Of a DNA stretch of 64,000 nt, positions 10,541-20,275 are shown piece by piece. Within the stretch, counting starts at the first letter, position 1, and every line of letters starts with the position of its first letter. The notes below the pieces were generated by a model. That model made no database searches. It was not told the origin of the DNA and worked only from the letters and a program-made list of their open reading frames with translations. Source of the DNA: Staphylococcus hsinchuensis (GTDB lineage: Bacteria; Bacillota; Bacilli; Staphylococcales; Staphylococcaceae); contig NZ_CP128355.1 of assembly GCF_038789205.1 (NCBI RefSeq), positions 806,001 through 870,000 on the forward strand. The letters run 5' to 3'. The translations under genes were made by a program, and so were the position numbers.

Positions 10541-13500
10541 AATCAATAATTACAGAATTAATAAACGAAGATAATCGTTATCAAGAACTAGATCAAGTAT
10601 TCGGCCATAAGAACGTATTGGTAAGTGGCTTATCTTCTTCGGCGAAAGCAACAATACTTTCTGAAAAGTATTTAAACAGTTCAGAGCAATTATTAGTTGT
10701 TACAAATAATATGTATCAAGCCGACAAATTAGAAAGCGACATTCAACAATACGTAGACAACGATCAAATTTATAAATATCCAATGCAAGACATAATGACG
10801 GAAGAATTTTCCACACAAAGCCCTCAATTTATGAGCGAACGTGTACGTACTTTAACTGCACTGGCTCAAGGAATGAGAGGGTTGTTTATCGTACCGTTAA
10901 ACGGGTTCAAGAAATGGTTAACCCCTGTAGATATTTGGAAATCACATCAACTCACTTTATCACTTGGAGATGATATTGACGTTGACGAATTATTAAATAA
11001 GTTAGTAAGTATGGGCTATCGAAGAGAAAGCGTAGTCTCTCATATCGGAGAATTCTCATTACGCGGGGGGATTATAGATATATACCCTCTCATCGGAGAT
11101 CCAGTTAGAATTGAACTATTTGATACAGAAGTGGATTCTATTCGTCAATTCGATGTTGAGACACAACGTTCAGAACAAAATATTGAACAAGTTAATATAA
11201 CAACTGCAATCGATTATATTATTACGGATGAAGTGATAGCACGCACTAAAAAGTATTTAAAAGAAGCGTATGAGACGACACGTCCGAAAATTGATAAATC
11301 AGTACGTAATGATTTAAAAGAAACGTATGAAAGCTTCCAACTGTTTGAATCAGATATGTTTGACCACCAAGTGTTACGTCGTTTAATTGTTTTTATGTAT
11401 GATCAACCTGCTACAATCATGGATTATTTTAACGATGATGCGATTATTGCGGTGGATGAATATAACAGAGTTAAAGAAACAGAATCAACTTTAACTACAG
11501 AAGTAGATGAATTTATCCAAAACCTAATTGAAAGTGGTAAAGGCTTTATTGGGCAAAGTTTTTTACAATATGATGGTTTCGAAACATTAATAAAAGACCG
11601 TCCTGTAACGTATTTCACACTCTTTACAGCTACGATGTCCGTCCAATTAGATGAAATAATTAAATTTTCATGTAAGCCGGTTCAACAATTTTATGGCCAA
11701 TATGATATTATGCGCTCAGAATTCCAGCGCTTCGTACAAAATGATTATACAGTTGTTGTACTAGCGGAGACAGAACTCAAGAAAGAACGAATCCAATCAA
11801 TGTTGAATGAAATGCACATACCGACATTCGTTGATACAGTTGGGGATCAAAACCCTGAAGGTAGTGCTATTATCGTGGAAGGTAGTTTATCTGAAGGTTT
11901 TGAACTCCCTTATATGCAACTAGTAGTCGTGACTGAACGAGAACTTTTTAAATCTAAGCAGAAGAAAAAACCAAAACGTCAAAAAACGTTAACGAACGCA
12001 GAAAAAATCAAGTCTTATCAAGACCTTAAGGTTGGAGATTATGTCGTTCACGTACATCATGGTGTCGGACGCTATTTAGGTGTAGAAACGTTAGAAGTTG
12101 GTGGCGTACATAAAGATTACATTAAGTTGCAGTATAAAGGTACAGACCAATTATTTGTACCTGTAGATCAAATGGATCAAGTTCAAAAATATGTAGCCTC
12201 AGAAGATAAATCACCTAGGCTGAATAAGCTAGGCGGTAGTGAATGGAAGAAGACAAAAGCGAAAGTACAACAAAGTGTTGAAGATATCGCTGACGAACTT
12301 ATTGCATTATATAAAGAACGTGAAATGTCAGTTGGTTATAAATACGGACCAGACACAGCTGAGCAAAATGACTTTGAGCTGGATTTCCCATATGAACTCA
12401 CTCCAGACCAAGATAAATCAATCTTAGAAATTAAAGGTGACATGGAACAACAAAAACCGATGGACCGCTTATTATGTGGTGACGTGGGTTACGGTAAGAC
12501 TGAAGTTGCGGTAAGAGCTGCATTTAAAGCAGTAATGGAAGGAAAACAAGTAGCGTTTCTAGTACCGACGACGATTTTAGCGCAACAACATTACGAAACT
12601 TTAATAGAACGTATGCAAGACTTTCCTATTGATGTGCAATTAATCAGTCGATTTAAGACACCGAAAGAGGTCAAAGAAACGAAAGAACGATTAAAATCTG
12701 GCGAAGTAGATATCATCGTAGGTACACATAAATTATTAGGTAAAGACATTAAATATAAAGATCTAGGCTTGTTAATTGTAGACGAAGAACAACGCTTTGG
12801 CGTCCGTCACAAAGAACGTATTAAAGCATTAAAGACTAACGTAGATGTCTTAACACTTACAGCCACACCGATACCACGTACGTTGCATATGAGTATGCTA
12901 GGTGTACGAGATTTATCAGTAATTGAAACACCTCCAGAAAATAGATTCCCGGTGCAAACTTACGTACTAGAACAAAATAGCAACTTTATCAAAGAATCAT
13001 TAGAAAGAGAATTATCACGAGATGGTCAAGTGTTCTATCTATACAATCAAGTTCAATCAATATATGAGAAACGTGAACAGTTACAAATGTTGATGCCTGA
13101 TGCTAGCATCGCAGTAGCTCACGGTCAAATGACTGAACGAGATTTAGAGGAAACAATGCTTGGGTTTATCAACCATGAATTTGATATTTTAGTGACGACT
13201 ACGATTATCGAAACAGGCGTGGATGTACCAAATGCAAATACACTTATTATTGAAAATGCCGACCGCTTTGGACTAAGTCAGCTATATCAACTAAGAGGTC
13301 GTGTAGGACGTTCGAGTCGTATCGGTTATGCATATTTCTTACATCCAATGAATAAAGTGCTAACAGAAACTGCAGAAGAACGTTTACAAGCAATCAAAGA
13401 ATTCACAGAACTTGGTTCAGGCTTTAAGATTGCGATGCGAGATTTAAATATTCGAGGTGCAGGTAATCTATTAGGTAAACAACAACACGGATTTATTGAT

Positions 13501-14049
13501 TCAGTCGGCTTCGATTTATACTCTCAAATGCTTGAAGAAGCAGTAAACGAAAAACGAGGTATTACACCAGAACAAGACGATGCACTTGAAGTGGAAATAG
13601 AGCTGAATATCGATGCTTATCTACCAGCTCAATATATTCAAAATGAACAAGCGAAGATAGAAATTTACAAGAAACTGCGTAAGATTGAATCGCTTGACCA
13701 GTTGATGGATATCAAAGACGAACTTATTGATCGCTTTAATGAATATCCTCCTGAAGTTGAACGTTTACTCGATATGATGGAAGTGAAAGTTCACGCATTA
13801 CATGCAGGAGTGACATTGATAAAAGACAAAGGTAAACAAATCGAAATTTACCTATCAGAAAAAGGTACTCAAGAAGTTAACGGTGAAGCGTTATTTAAAC
13901 AAACACAACCCCTTGTTCGATCAATGAAAGTTGGGGTCCAAGATGGTAAAATGAAAGTGACGTTAAATAAGTCAGGCAAATGGTTAGATAACTTGAAATT
14001 CCTTGCGAAAAGTTTAGAAGAAAGCATGGTTATAGCTGATGAAGTCTAA
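10537..14049 (+). CDS. mfd: transcription-repair coupling factor
   Basis: 1170 residues. Order: UvrB-homology module (about 1-350), RNA polymerase-interacting domain around [17 protein letters not shown] (about 500), then the SF2 translocase with Walker [11 protein letters not shown] at about 648 and DEEQ at about 748, and the TRG/UvrA-inhibiting C-terminus. Mfd pushes stalled RNA polymerase off lesions and recruits UvrA. The start is TTG at 10537, inside the pth stop, behind a weak GGTGAAG; no nearby ATG fits better and the first residues [12 protein letters not shown] align with the family. Confidence 0.96.
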   Translation: MKSIITELINEDNRYQELDQVFGHKNVLVSGLSSSAKATILSEKYLNSSEQLLVVTNNMYQADKLESDIQQYVDNDQIYKYPMQDIMTEEFSTQSPQFMSERVRTLTALAQGMRGLFIVPLNGFKKWLTPVDIWKSHQLTLSLGDDIDVDELLNKLVSMGYRRESVVSHIGEFSLRGGIIDIYPLIGDPVRIELFDTEVDSIRQFDVETQRSEQNIEQVNITTAIDYIITDEVIARTKKYLKEAYETTRPKIDKSVRNDLKETYESFQLFESDMFDHQVLRRLIVFMYDQPATIMDYFNDDAIIAVDEYNRVKETESTLTTEVDEFIQNLIESGKGFIGQSFLQYDGFETLIKDRPVTYFTLFTATMSVQLDEIIKFSCKPVQQFYGQYDIMRSEFQRFVQNDYTVVVLAETELKKERIQSMLNEMHIPTFVDTVGDQNPEGSAIIVEGSLSEGFELPYMQLVVVTERELFKSKQKKKPKRQKTLTNAEKIKSYQDLKVGDYVVHVHHGVGRYLGVETLEVGGVHKDYIKLQYKGTDQLFVPVDQMDQVQKYVASEDKSPRLNKLGGSEWKKTKAKVQQSVEDIADELIALYKEREMSVGYKYGPDTAEQNDFELDFPYELTPDQDKSILEIKGDMEQQKPMDRLLCGDVGYGKTEVAVRAAFKAVMEGKQVAFLVPTTILAQQHYETLIERMQDFPIDVQLISRFKTPKEVKETKERLKSGEVDIIVGTHKLLGKDIKYKDLGLLIVDEEQRFGVRHKERIKALKTNVDVLTLTATPIPRTLHMSMLGVRDLSVIETPPENRFPVQTYVLEQNSNFIKESLERELSRDGQVFYLYNQVQSIYEKREQLQMLMPDASIAVAHGQMTERDLEETMLGFINHEFDILVTTTIIETGVDVPNANTLIIENADRFGLSQLYQLRGRVGRSSRIGYAYFLHPMNKVLTETAEERLQAIKEFTELGSGFKIAMRDLNIRGAGNLLGKQQHGFIDSVGFDLYSQMLEEAVNEKRGITPEQDDALEVEIELNIDAYLPAQYIQNEQAKIEIYKKLRKIESLDQLMDIKDELIDRFNEYPPEVERLLDMMEVKVHALHAGVTLIKDKGKQIEIYLSEKGTQEVNGEALFKQTQPLVRSMKVGVQDGKMKVTLNKSGKWLDNLKFLAKSLEESMVIADEV

Positions 14050-15577
14050 ATCACAAGAAACGCCCGCATTCAATGGGGTTATTGTTTTAACCATAGCACT
14101 CGTTATAGTCAAAGTTTTGAGTGCATTATACCGGGTTCCTTATCAAAACATATTAGGTGATGCGGGGCTATATGCCTACCAACAAATCTACCCAATTGTG
14201 GCACTTGGAGTGATTCTATCGATGAATGCCATACCAAGTGCGGTAACCCAGACATTTGCATCGGACACACAACATGACCGTTATTCGAAACTTGTTGTGA
14301 GATTACAGCTAGTCGGAGTTTGTTTCTTTATCATTGTACTCTTGGCTGCTAAGTGGATTGCGATGTTAATGGGAGATATTCAGTTGACTCCGATGTTACG
14401 TGCAGCGAGTTTCAGTTTCTTACTCGTCGGGTTGCTCGGTGTGTATCGAGGGTATTATCAGTCTCAGCATGCCATGAATACCCCAGCTATTTCCCAGGTT
14501 ATAGAACAATTCGTTCGCGTAGCTATCATTATGGGCGCAATAATAGGCTTCATGTCGCAACATTGGACTGTTTATACGGCAGGCACGGTGGCCATTACAG
14601 GTTCTGCGATTGGCTTTCTGGCTTCAACATTATTTCTTATGTTGCGAAAGCCTTTCAAGATAACTATGTATTCTAAACAAACATCAATTGAAGGGCGTAA
14701 ATTTTTATTAGCCGTCGTGATTTTTGCAGTCAGTCAGTTGATAGTCATTTTATGGCAAGTTGTGGATAGTTTTACAGTAATACATGCGCTAAAGTTTTCA
14801 GGGTTAGATTTACATCAAGCTATGGCACAGAAAGGCGTATATGATAGAGGTGCTTCCTTTATTCAAATGGGGCTTATAGTAACTACCACATTTTGTTTTG
14901 TATTGATTCCTTTATTAACGGAAGCAATTAAATCAGGCGAATCGCATCTAGCCAATCACTATGCGAATACTTCTTTAAAGATTACAGTGACATTTAGTGT
15001 CGCTGCAGGCATCGGTTTAATCAACCTACTACCGGTGATGAACGCTGTGTTCTTCAAGCATGATAGTTTAACAGTTACGTTATCAGTTTATATGTTGACG
15101 GTAATTTGTGTATCATTAATTATGTTAGATATTGCATTACTCCAAGTGCGCGAACGTATTCGTCCTATTTTTATCGCCTTGGCCATCAGTATCATAGCTA
15201 AAACAATCTTAAACGTCGCTCTCATTCCATATATCGAGATGCTAGGTGGCAGTATGAGTACCGTCTTATCTTTAGTGATTTTCGTAACGATATTACATGT
15301 TTCAGTAGTGAAAATCTATCAATTCCAAGATATTGCTCTATTTGTCGCTAAACTGATAGGTATCATGGCCTTGTTAACAATAGCTGTTCAAGTTATGTTA
15401 TTTATTATTCCAGCTACGGGGCGTTTAGGTGGTTTAATTGAATTGCTAATCGCTGCCATTGTTGGCGTACTCGTAGTCGTGTTTGCTATCGTAAAATTAT
15501 CTCTATTAAAAAATGACGAATTAAAACACTTACCACTCGGTGACAAGCTTTATGAGTTGAAGAAAGGGAGACAATAA
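14039..15577 (+). CDS. polysaccharide flippase family membrane protein (SpoVB/YabM-like)
   Basis: 512 residues, very hydrophobic, with about 14 predicted membrane segments spread over the whole length, starting at about residue 12. It belongs to the MOP/MATE superfamily (SpoVB, MurJ, Wzx). Members flip lipid-linked sugar precursors; a lipid II or polysaccharide role is likely but the substrate cannot be told from sequence. The ATG overlaps the end of mfd by 11 bases, and the stop overlaps the start of the next gene, so translation is coupled throughout. Confidence 0.85.
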   Translation: MKSKSQETPAFNGVIVLTIALVIVKVLSALYRVPYQNILGDAGLYAYQQIYPIVALGVILSMNAIPSAVTQTFASDTQHDRYSKLVVRLQLVGVCFFIIVLLAAKWIAMLMGDIQLTPMLRAASFSFLLVGLLGVYRGYYQSQHAMNTPAISQVIEQFVRVAIIMGAIIGFMSQHWTVYTAGTVAITGSAIGFLASTLFLMLRKPFKITMYSKQTSIEGRKFLLAVVIFAVSQLIVILWQVVDSFTVIHALKFSGLDLHQAMAQKGVYDRGASFIQMGLIVTTTFCFVLIPLLTEAIKSGESHLANHYANTSLKITVTFSVAAGIGLINLLPVMNAVFFKHDSLTVTLSVYMLTVICVSLIMLDIALLQVRERIRPIFIALAISIIAKTILNVALIPYIEMLGGSMSTVLSLVIFVTILHVSVVKIYQFQDIALFVAKLIGIMALLTIAVQVMLFIIPATGRLGGLIELLIAAIVGVLVVVFAIVKLSLLKNDELKHLPLGDKLYELKKGRQ

Positions 15578-16776
15578 TGCCACACCAAATTACAATTGTA
15601 GGATTAGGAAATCATAGCCTGGATGATTTACCTCTAGGTATTTATAAATTTTTAACACAACATACGCATCTGTATACAAGAACTTTAGATCATCCGGTTG
15701 TTGAATCATTGCAGTCAGAAGGCCTGAAGTTTCAAAGTTTTGATGAAGTATATGAAGCACATGAGGATTTTGAAGCAGTATATGAAAATATTGTGACGCA
15801 ATTAATTGAAGCTGCCCATAAAGAAGACGTTATCTACACAGTACCTGGACATCCGCGTGTTGCTGAAACTACCACGACTAAATTAGAATTATATGCTAAG
15901 CAACATAGTGATGTTGAAGTTAAAGTACTAGGTGGGAAAAGTTTCATAGATGATGTGTTTGAAGCGGTAAAGGTAGATCCGAATGATGGGTTTGCACTGT
16001 TAGATGCGACCAATATTCATGAAGACCAAATCAACATTCGAAATCATACATTAATCACCCAAGTATATAGTCATTTAGTTGCTGGAGATTTAAAGGTTAC
16101 ACTCATGGAAAGATTTAATGACGAACATGAGGTCTACATTGTAAGTGGTGCACACCACAGTGGTAGTCAATTGATACAACTCCCTTTATATGAGTTAGAT
16201 CGTGATGATAGTGTATTTAACAATCTTACAAGTGTCTTTGTCCCTAAAGCGCAATCAGAAAAAGATTACTACAGTGATTTTTATTATGCTGCCTCTATTA
16301 TGGATCGCTTAGTTGATGACGAGACCGGATGTCCGTGGGATAAAGTACAGACACATGAATCATTGAAACGTTATTTGTTAGAAGAGACATTTGAACTATT
16401 TGAAGCTATTGATAACGAAGATGATTGGCATATGATTGAAGAACTAGGTGATGTGCTACTACAAGTTTTATTACATGCAAGTATCGGTAAAAAAGAAGGC
16501 TATTTTGATATCAACGAAATCATCCATAGCTTTTCAGATAAAATGATACGACGTCATCCTCACATTTTCGGAGAAGCTGATGCGCAGAACATGGAAGACT
16601 TGGAAAATATTTGGTCGACAGCTAAAGCTAAAGAAGGAAAGGTAGAGCGTGTGAAGTTTGAGAAAGTATTTGCAGAGCATTTCTTGAAGTTGTATGATGA
16701 AACAAAAAATATGCCCTTAAACGAAACAGAATTGAAGCGCAAATTAGAACGAGGAGGTCATGAAACATGCGACTAG
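15577..16776 (+). CDS. mazG: tetrapyrrole methylase-like / MazG nucleotide pyrophosphohydrolase fusion (YabN type)
   Basis: 399 residues in two domains. Residues 1 to about 220 resemble a tetrapyrrole (SAM-dependent) methylase domain (start ITIVGLGNHSLDDLPLG, then TVPGHPRVAE). From about 250 is a MazG domain with the all-alpha NTP-PPase metal motifs EETFELFEAID (about 270) and EELGDVLLQVL (about 288). MazG hydrolyses NTPs to NMP and PPi; the methylase half has no proven substrate. The two-domain form is the normal one in Bacillota. It overlaps rqcP by ten bases. Confidence 0.93.
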   Translation: MPHQITIVGLGNHSLDDLPLGIYKFLTQHTHLYTRTLDHPVVESLQSEGLKFQSFDEVYEAHEDFEAVYENIVTQLIEAAHKEDVIYTVPGHPRVAETTTTKLELYAKQHSDVEVKVLGGKSFIDDVFEAVKVDPNDGFALLDATNIHEDQINIRNHTLITQVYSHLVAGDLKVTLMERFNDEHEVYIVSGAHHSGSQLIQLPLYELDRDDSVFNNLTSVFVPKAQSEKDYYSDFYYAASIMDRLVDDETGCPWDKVQTHESLKRYLLEETFELFEAIDNEDDWHMIEELGDVLLQVLLHASIGKKEGYFDINEIIHSFSDKMIRRHPHIFGEADAQNMEDLENIWSTAKAKEGKVERVKFEKVFAEHFLKLYDETKNMPLNETELKRKLERGGHETCD

Positions 16777-17030
16777 ATAAATATCTTAAAGTATCTAGAT
16801 TAGTAAAACGTCGTACATTGGCAAAAGAAATCAGCGATCAAGGTCGCATTACAGTGAATGGTAACGTAGCCAAAGCAGGAACCGACGTTCAAGAATCGGA
16901 CGAGTTAGTGATCCGCTTTGGACAAAAGGTTATTACGATTAAAGTCACTGGTTTAAGTGAACATGCTACAAAAGAAAATGCAAAAGGTATGTACGAACTA
17001 ATCAAAGAAGAAAAGGTATCAGAAAATTAA
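16767..17030 (+). CDS. rqcP: S4-domain ribosome quality control protein RqcP (YabO)
   Basis: 87 residues dominated by an S4 RNA-binding fold (MRLDKYLKVSRLVKRRTLAK and GRITVNGNVAKAGTDV). In B. subtilis this small protein binds obstructed 50S subunits with RqcH and promotes C-terminal alanine tailing of stalled chains. Family name is also RlbP/Hsp15-like. It starts inside the mazG end behind GAGGAGGTC... (16750-16756) and is followed by divIC after 20 bases. Confidence 0.92.
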   Translation: MRLDKYLKVSRLVKRRTLAKEISDQGRITVNGNVAKAGTDVQESDELVIRFGQKVITIKVTGLSEHATKENAKGMYELIKEEKVSEN

Positions 17031-17050
17031 TTAAAGGAGGTGACAAGCAA

Positions 17051-17449
17051 GTGAGTAAAAAAATAGAAAATATCGGCAATACGTATACGTCAGATGAAAA
17101 TAAGAAAAAGCAAAAAATGCAGACGAGAAAACGGGTTGTACGCCGGCGTATCACTGTGTTTGGTGGTATCTTACTCGCAATAATCATAATATTATGCTGT
17201 ATGCTTGTCACACAGAAACAAAGTAACGAACAAGCCTCGGTAGAACGTCAACAAAAAGAGCATAAATACGAGAAACAACAAAATGAAGAACTTGCCTTAA
17301 AAGAAAAATTAAATAATTTGAACGACAAAAGTTACGTAGAAAAAGTGGCGCGTGATGAGTATTATTTAAGTAAAGATGGCGAAGTCGTATTTAAATTACC
17401 AGGCGAAAAATCACAATCTGAAAAGAAAGCGTCCAAAGACGATAAATAA
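17051..17449 (+). CDS. divIC: septum formation protein DivIC
   Basis: 132 residues: basic cytoplasmic N-terminus, one membrane helix (about 34-54, following RKRVVRRRITVFGG), and an extracytoplasmic coiled-coil region ending in the conserved VEKVARDEYYLSKDGEVVFKLP. DivIC pairs with FtsL and DivIB in the divisome. Start codon is GTG at 17051, with an excellent AAAGGAGGTGA at 17034-17044. Little more than membrane anchor and leucine zipper can be seen, but length, position and DEYYLS motif make the call firm. Confidence 0.95.
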   Translation: MSKKIENIGNTYTSDENKKKQKMQTRKRVVRRRITVFGGILLAIIIILCCMLVTQKQSNEQASVERQQKEHKYEKQQNEELALKEKLNNLNDKSYVEKVARDEYYLSKDGEVVFKLPGEKSQSEKKASKDDK

Positions 17450-17479
17450 GAAAATTTAATTTTTTGAAGCAATATACCA

Positions 17480-17508
17480 TTGTTAAATTGTCAAAACAGG
17501 CATATAAT
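17480..17508 (+). promoter_or_regulatory. promoter of S1-domain gene
   Basis: TTGTTA at 17480-17485, 17 bases, TATAAT at 17503-17508. Confidence 0.65.
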
Positions 17509-17549
17509 AAGGTTAAAATCGAAACGAATCGGGAGGATTTATTTACAAT

Positions 17550-17948
17550 ATGTCAATCGAAGTAGGAAACAAACTTAAAGGTAAGGTCACTGGAATTAAA
17601 AAGTTTGGCGCATTCGTCGAACTTCCTGAAGGGAAAAGTGGCTTAGTTCACATAAGTGAGGTTGCCGATAATTACGTAGAAAACGTAGAAGATCACTTGT
17701 CTGTTGGTGATGAAGTTGAAGTAAAAGTACTTTCAATTGCAGAAGATGGGAAAATCAGCTTATCAATTAAAAAGGCAAAAGATCGACCACGTAGACCACA
17801 AAACAAATCACACCAAAAACAAGCTCAACCAAAAGGTGAAGATTTTGAAAAGAAACTAACAAATTTCTTGAAAGATAGTGAAGATAAACTTACTTCTATC
17901 AAACGCCAAACTGAATCAAGACGCGGCGGTAAAGGTGCGAGACGTTAA
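17550..17948 (+). CDS. S1 RNA-binding domain protein (YabR-like)
   Basis: 132 residues. Residues 1-75 form an S1/OB-fold domain (VGNKLKGKVTGIKKFGAFVE then GLVHISEVADNYV), and the remaining basic tail (KDRPRRPQNKSHQKQ..., ending SRRGGKGARR) is probably disordered and RNA-binding. Related proteins (YabR, YugI, CvfD) associate with ribosomes and affect translation of subsets of mRNAs. It has its own promoter and ribosome-binding site (GGGAGGAT). Confidence 0.9.
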   Translation: MSIEVGNKLKGKVTGIKKFGAFVELPEGKSGLVHISEVADNYVENVEDHLSVGDEVEVKVLSIAEDGKISLSIKKAKDRPRRPQNKSHQKQAQPKGEDFEKKLTNFLKDSEDKLTSIKRQTESRRGGKGARR

Positions 17949-17969
17949 TTATAACTTAGTTAAATAATA

Positions 17970-18085
17970 GGCTGTTTCAAAGGAAATAACTGTATTGTTG
18001 AGGTATAACTCAAGATAGATTTTAAGACGAGGCTATATGTCGCAACCGCAGACTGTTTGCTTTTGTTGAAACAGTCTCTTTTTTT
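17970..18085 (+). ncRNA. candidate leader RNA or attenuator before tilS, ending in a terminator
   Basis: The end is a good intrinsic terminator: AGACTGTTT 18050-18058 with AAACAGTCT 18069-18077, then a T run. The same 3' arm (TTGAAACAGTC 18066-18076) can instead pair over 11 bp with GGCTGTTTCAA at 17970-17980, giving a mutually exclusive fold. It could be a plain terminator of the S1-domain gene, or an attenuator for tilS-hpt. Confidence 0.5.
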
Positions 18086-18140
18086 GTGGTTATTGCTAGT
18101 TCGATAGCGTTTTTCATACAATCTTTAGGAGGTGTCATGA

Positions 18141-19424
18141 TTGCAAGTAAATAGTACAGGTTGGAATCATCACCAGCATCTTGTGCTCGCGGTTTCTACA
18201 GGAATAGATAGTATGACATTACTCCATTGTCTACAAACTGAATTAAAAGACACGTATGCATCGCTCACTTGTTTACACGTCAATCATCATCTTCGACCAC
18301 AATCTGAGAAAGAAGCTTTATTTATTGAACAATACTGTGACCAGCATCACATCCCCCTTTATACACATGATTTAGATTTATCTGAAGTGGTGCAACAAGG
18401 AATTAGCATCGAGAATCAAGCAAGAACATCACGTTACCAATGGTTTGATAAGATGATGCAGAAACTTGAAGCCGACGTTTTAATTACTGCACATCACTTA
18501 GATGATCAAATTGAGACGATATTTTATAGATTGTTCACAGGCCGTTCTACACGCAGTAGTTTAGGTATGTCGTATATAAGTTCTCGGTCAGGTTATCAAT
18601 TGTGCCGACCTTTATTAAACACTACAAAATCTGAAATTCGACAATATCAATCCGCACATAAAATTACATATTTCGAAGATCAATCTAATTTAGATAATCA
18701 ATACGTAAGAAATGATATTCGTAATCGCATCTTACCTGAGATTGAGTCTAATGACCATTTGTCGAGACATCATTTGTTAAAACTGAAAGACTGGCATGAT
18801 GAACAACGTGAAAAGTTAAAAAACGAAGCACACCAGTTTATTAAAAATGAAGTTGACTTCAACGGTAAAAATATTAAAATTTCAAGAAAAGATTTTGTAG
18901 AATTATCACATTCCGTTAAAATGACAGTGTTAGATGAAATTTTACGGGAGTTTCAATTGGGTGATGCAATTCCCGAAAAAACATATAAAGCATGGTTCGA
19001 ACAAATTTCGTCCAATATCGCTCAATGCACATTACACACTACAGATAAATGGATTATTCAAGTTGCTTATGATAAATTGGCCATAATGGCAAATGATGTA
19101 ACGAAACTTAATCCTATAAGCGTCAATCAGCCAGGTACATACATTTTTGGTGCGTACCAAATTGTAGTTAATCATACAATTTCGAAACAACAATTTCCCA
19201 TTACAATCCGTACGAGAAACAATGGTGATAAATTTCAACTGAACGGTGCGCATGGTCATAAGAAAGTAAGCAGGTTATTGATTGATGAGAAGATTGTGCA
19301 ACAAGAGCGTGATGAAATGCCGATAGTCGTAGGTTCGAACGATGAAATATTAGCAGTAGGCATCTTATTTTTATCACAGCAATTTAATCAACATATAAAA
19401 ATATTAAAAATGGGAGAGGAATAA
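18141..19424 (+). CDS. tilS: tRNA(Ile)-lysidine synthase
   Basis: 427 residues. The PP-loop ATP pyrophosphatase motif reads STGIDSMTL (about 20-28) and the DDQIETI motif is near residue 122; the C-terminal TilS domains follow. It converts C34 of the AUA-reading tRNAIle to lysidine, an essential step. Start is TTG at 18141, seven bases after AGGAGGTG; an ATG at 18137 in another frame opens only a five-codon peptide that overlaps this start. It is one base from hpt and shares its transcript. Confidence 0.94.
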   Translation: MQVNSTGWNHHQHLVLAVSTGIDSMTLLHCLQTELKDTYASLTCLHVNHHLRPQSEKEALFIEQYCDQHHIPLYTHDLDLSEVVQQGISIENQARTSRYQWFDKMMQKLEADVLITAHHLDDQIETIFYRLFTGRSTRSSLGMSYISSRSGYQLCRPLLNTTKSEIRQYQSAHKITYFEDQSNLDNQYVRNDIRNRILPEIESNDHLSRHHLLKLKDWHDEQREKLKNEAHQFIKNEVDFNGKNIKISRKDFVELSHSVKMTVLDEILREFQLGDAIPEKTYKAWFEQISSNIAQCTLHTTDKWIIQVAYDKLAIMANDVTKLNPISVNQPGTYIFGAYQIVVNHTISKQQFPITIRTRNNGDKFQLNGAHGHKKVSRLLIDEKIVQQERDEMPIVVGSNDEILAVGILFLSQQFNQHIKILKMGEE

Positions 19425-19425
19425 A

Positions 19426-19965
19426 ATGCAAGACGATTTAAAAGAGATTTTGTTGTCAGAAGAAGAAATTGAACAGATTTGTAAAGAATTAGGAGAGCAA
19501 CTAACAACAGATTATGACGGTAAGCCACTTGTTTGTGTAGGTATTTTAAAAGGTTCTGTAATGTTCATGGCTGATTTAATTAAGCGCATCAACACACATT
19601 TATCAATAGATTTCATGGATGTGTCTAGTTATCACGGAGGTACTGAGTCTACAGGTGAAGTACAAATCCTTAAAGACTTAGGTTCTTCTATTGAAAACAA
19701 AGATGTATTAATTATTGAAGATATCTTAGAAACAGGTACGACATTGAAGTCTATTACTGAATTATTACAATCAAGACGTGTCAATTCAATTGAAATTGTA
19801 ACACTATTAGATAAACCAAATCGTCGTAAAGCAGATATTGAAGCGAAATATGTAGGTAAGAAAATCCCAGACGAATTCGTAGTAGGATATGGTTTAGACT
19901 ACAAGGAAAATTATCGAAACCTACCTTATATTGGTACATTGAAACCAGAAATATATTCTAAATAA
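19426..19965 (+). CDS. hpt: hypoxanthine-guanine phosphoribosyltransferase
   Basis: 179 residues, standard HGPRT length. The PRPP-binding motif VLIIEDILETGTT lies at about 102-114. It salvages hypoxanthine and guanine to IMP and GMP using PRPP. The ATG follows the tilS stop immediately, with the ribosome-binding site GGGAGAGGA inside tilS. tilS-hpt-ftsH is the conserved order in Bacillota. Confidence 0.96.
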   Translation: MQDDLKEILLSEEEIEQICKELGEQLTTDYDGKPLVCVGILKGSVMFMADLIKRINTHLSIDFMDVSSYHGGTESTGEVQILKDLGSSIENKDVLIIEDILETGTTLKSITELLQSRRVNSIEIVTLLDKPNRRKADIEAKYVGKKIPDEFVVGYGLDYKENYRNLPYIGTLKPEIYSK

Positions 19966-20275
19966 CTTATTTTACAAAGTGTCATTACTTTGTGATATTT
20001 AGTAAATCGCTTATGTTTAATTATATATAAATTGATGATAGAATAGTATACCATTAGTCGTAATTAAGCGAATTGGGATATAGTTGATGTTTTTGGGAAA
20101 TTGTAGACAATAGTTTTAAGACATGAAACTTATGTAGTAGGAAATTTAAATAACTCTATTTTAAAATTTATAGAGAATTGTAACTTAAATACAAAAGTTG
20201 AAATACTAGCCTATTCAAGGCGATTTGTGTTACAATTTTTGTTAGTTTTATTATTGAAGTAGGAGGAAACAATGC
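19966..20275. other. spacer between hpt and ftsH
   Basis: 310 AT-rich bases. A weak hairpin just after hpt (ACAAAGT 19974-19980 with ACTTTGT 19987-19993) lacks a T run. Near the 3' end an extended -10 (TG at 20228-20229, TACAAT 20231-20236) is the best ftsH promoter candidate, without a good -35 box. No open frame of note. Confidence 0.45.
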
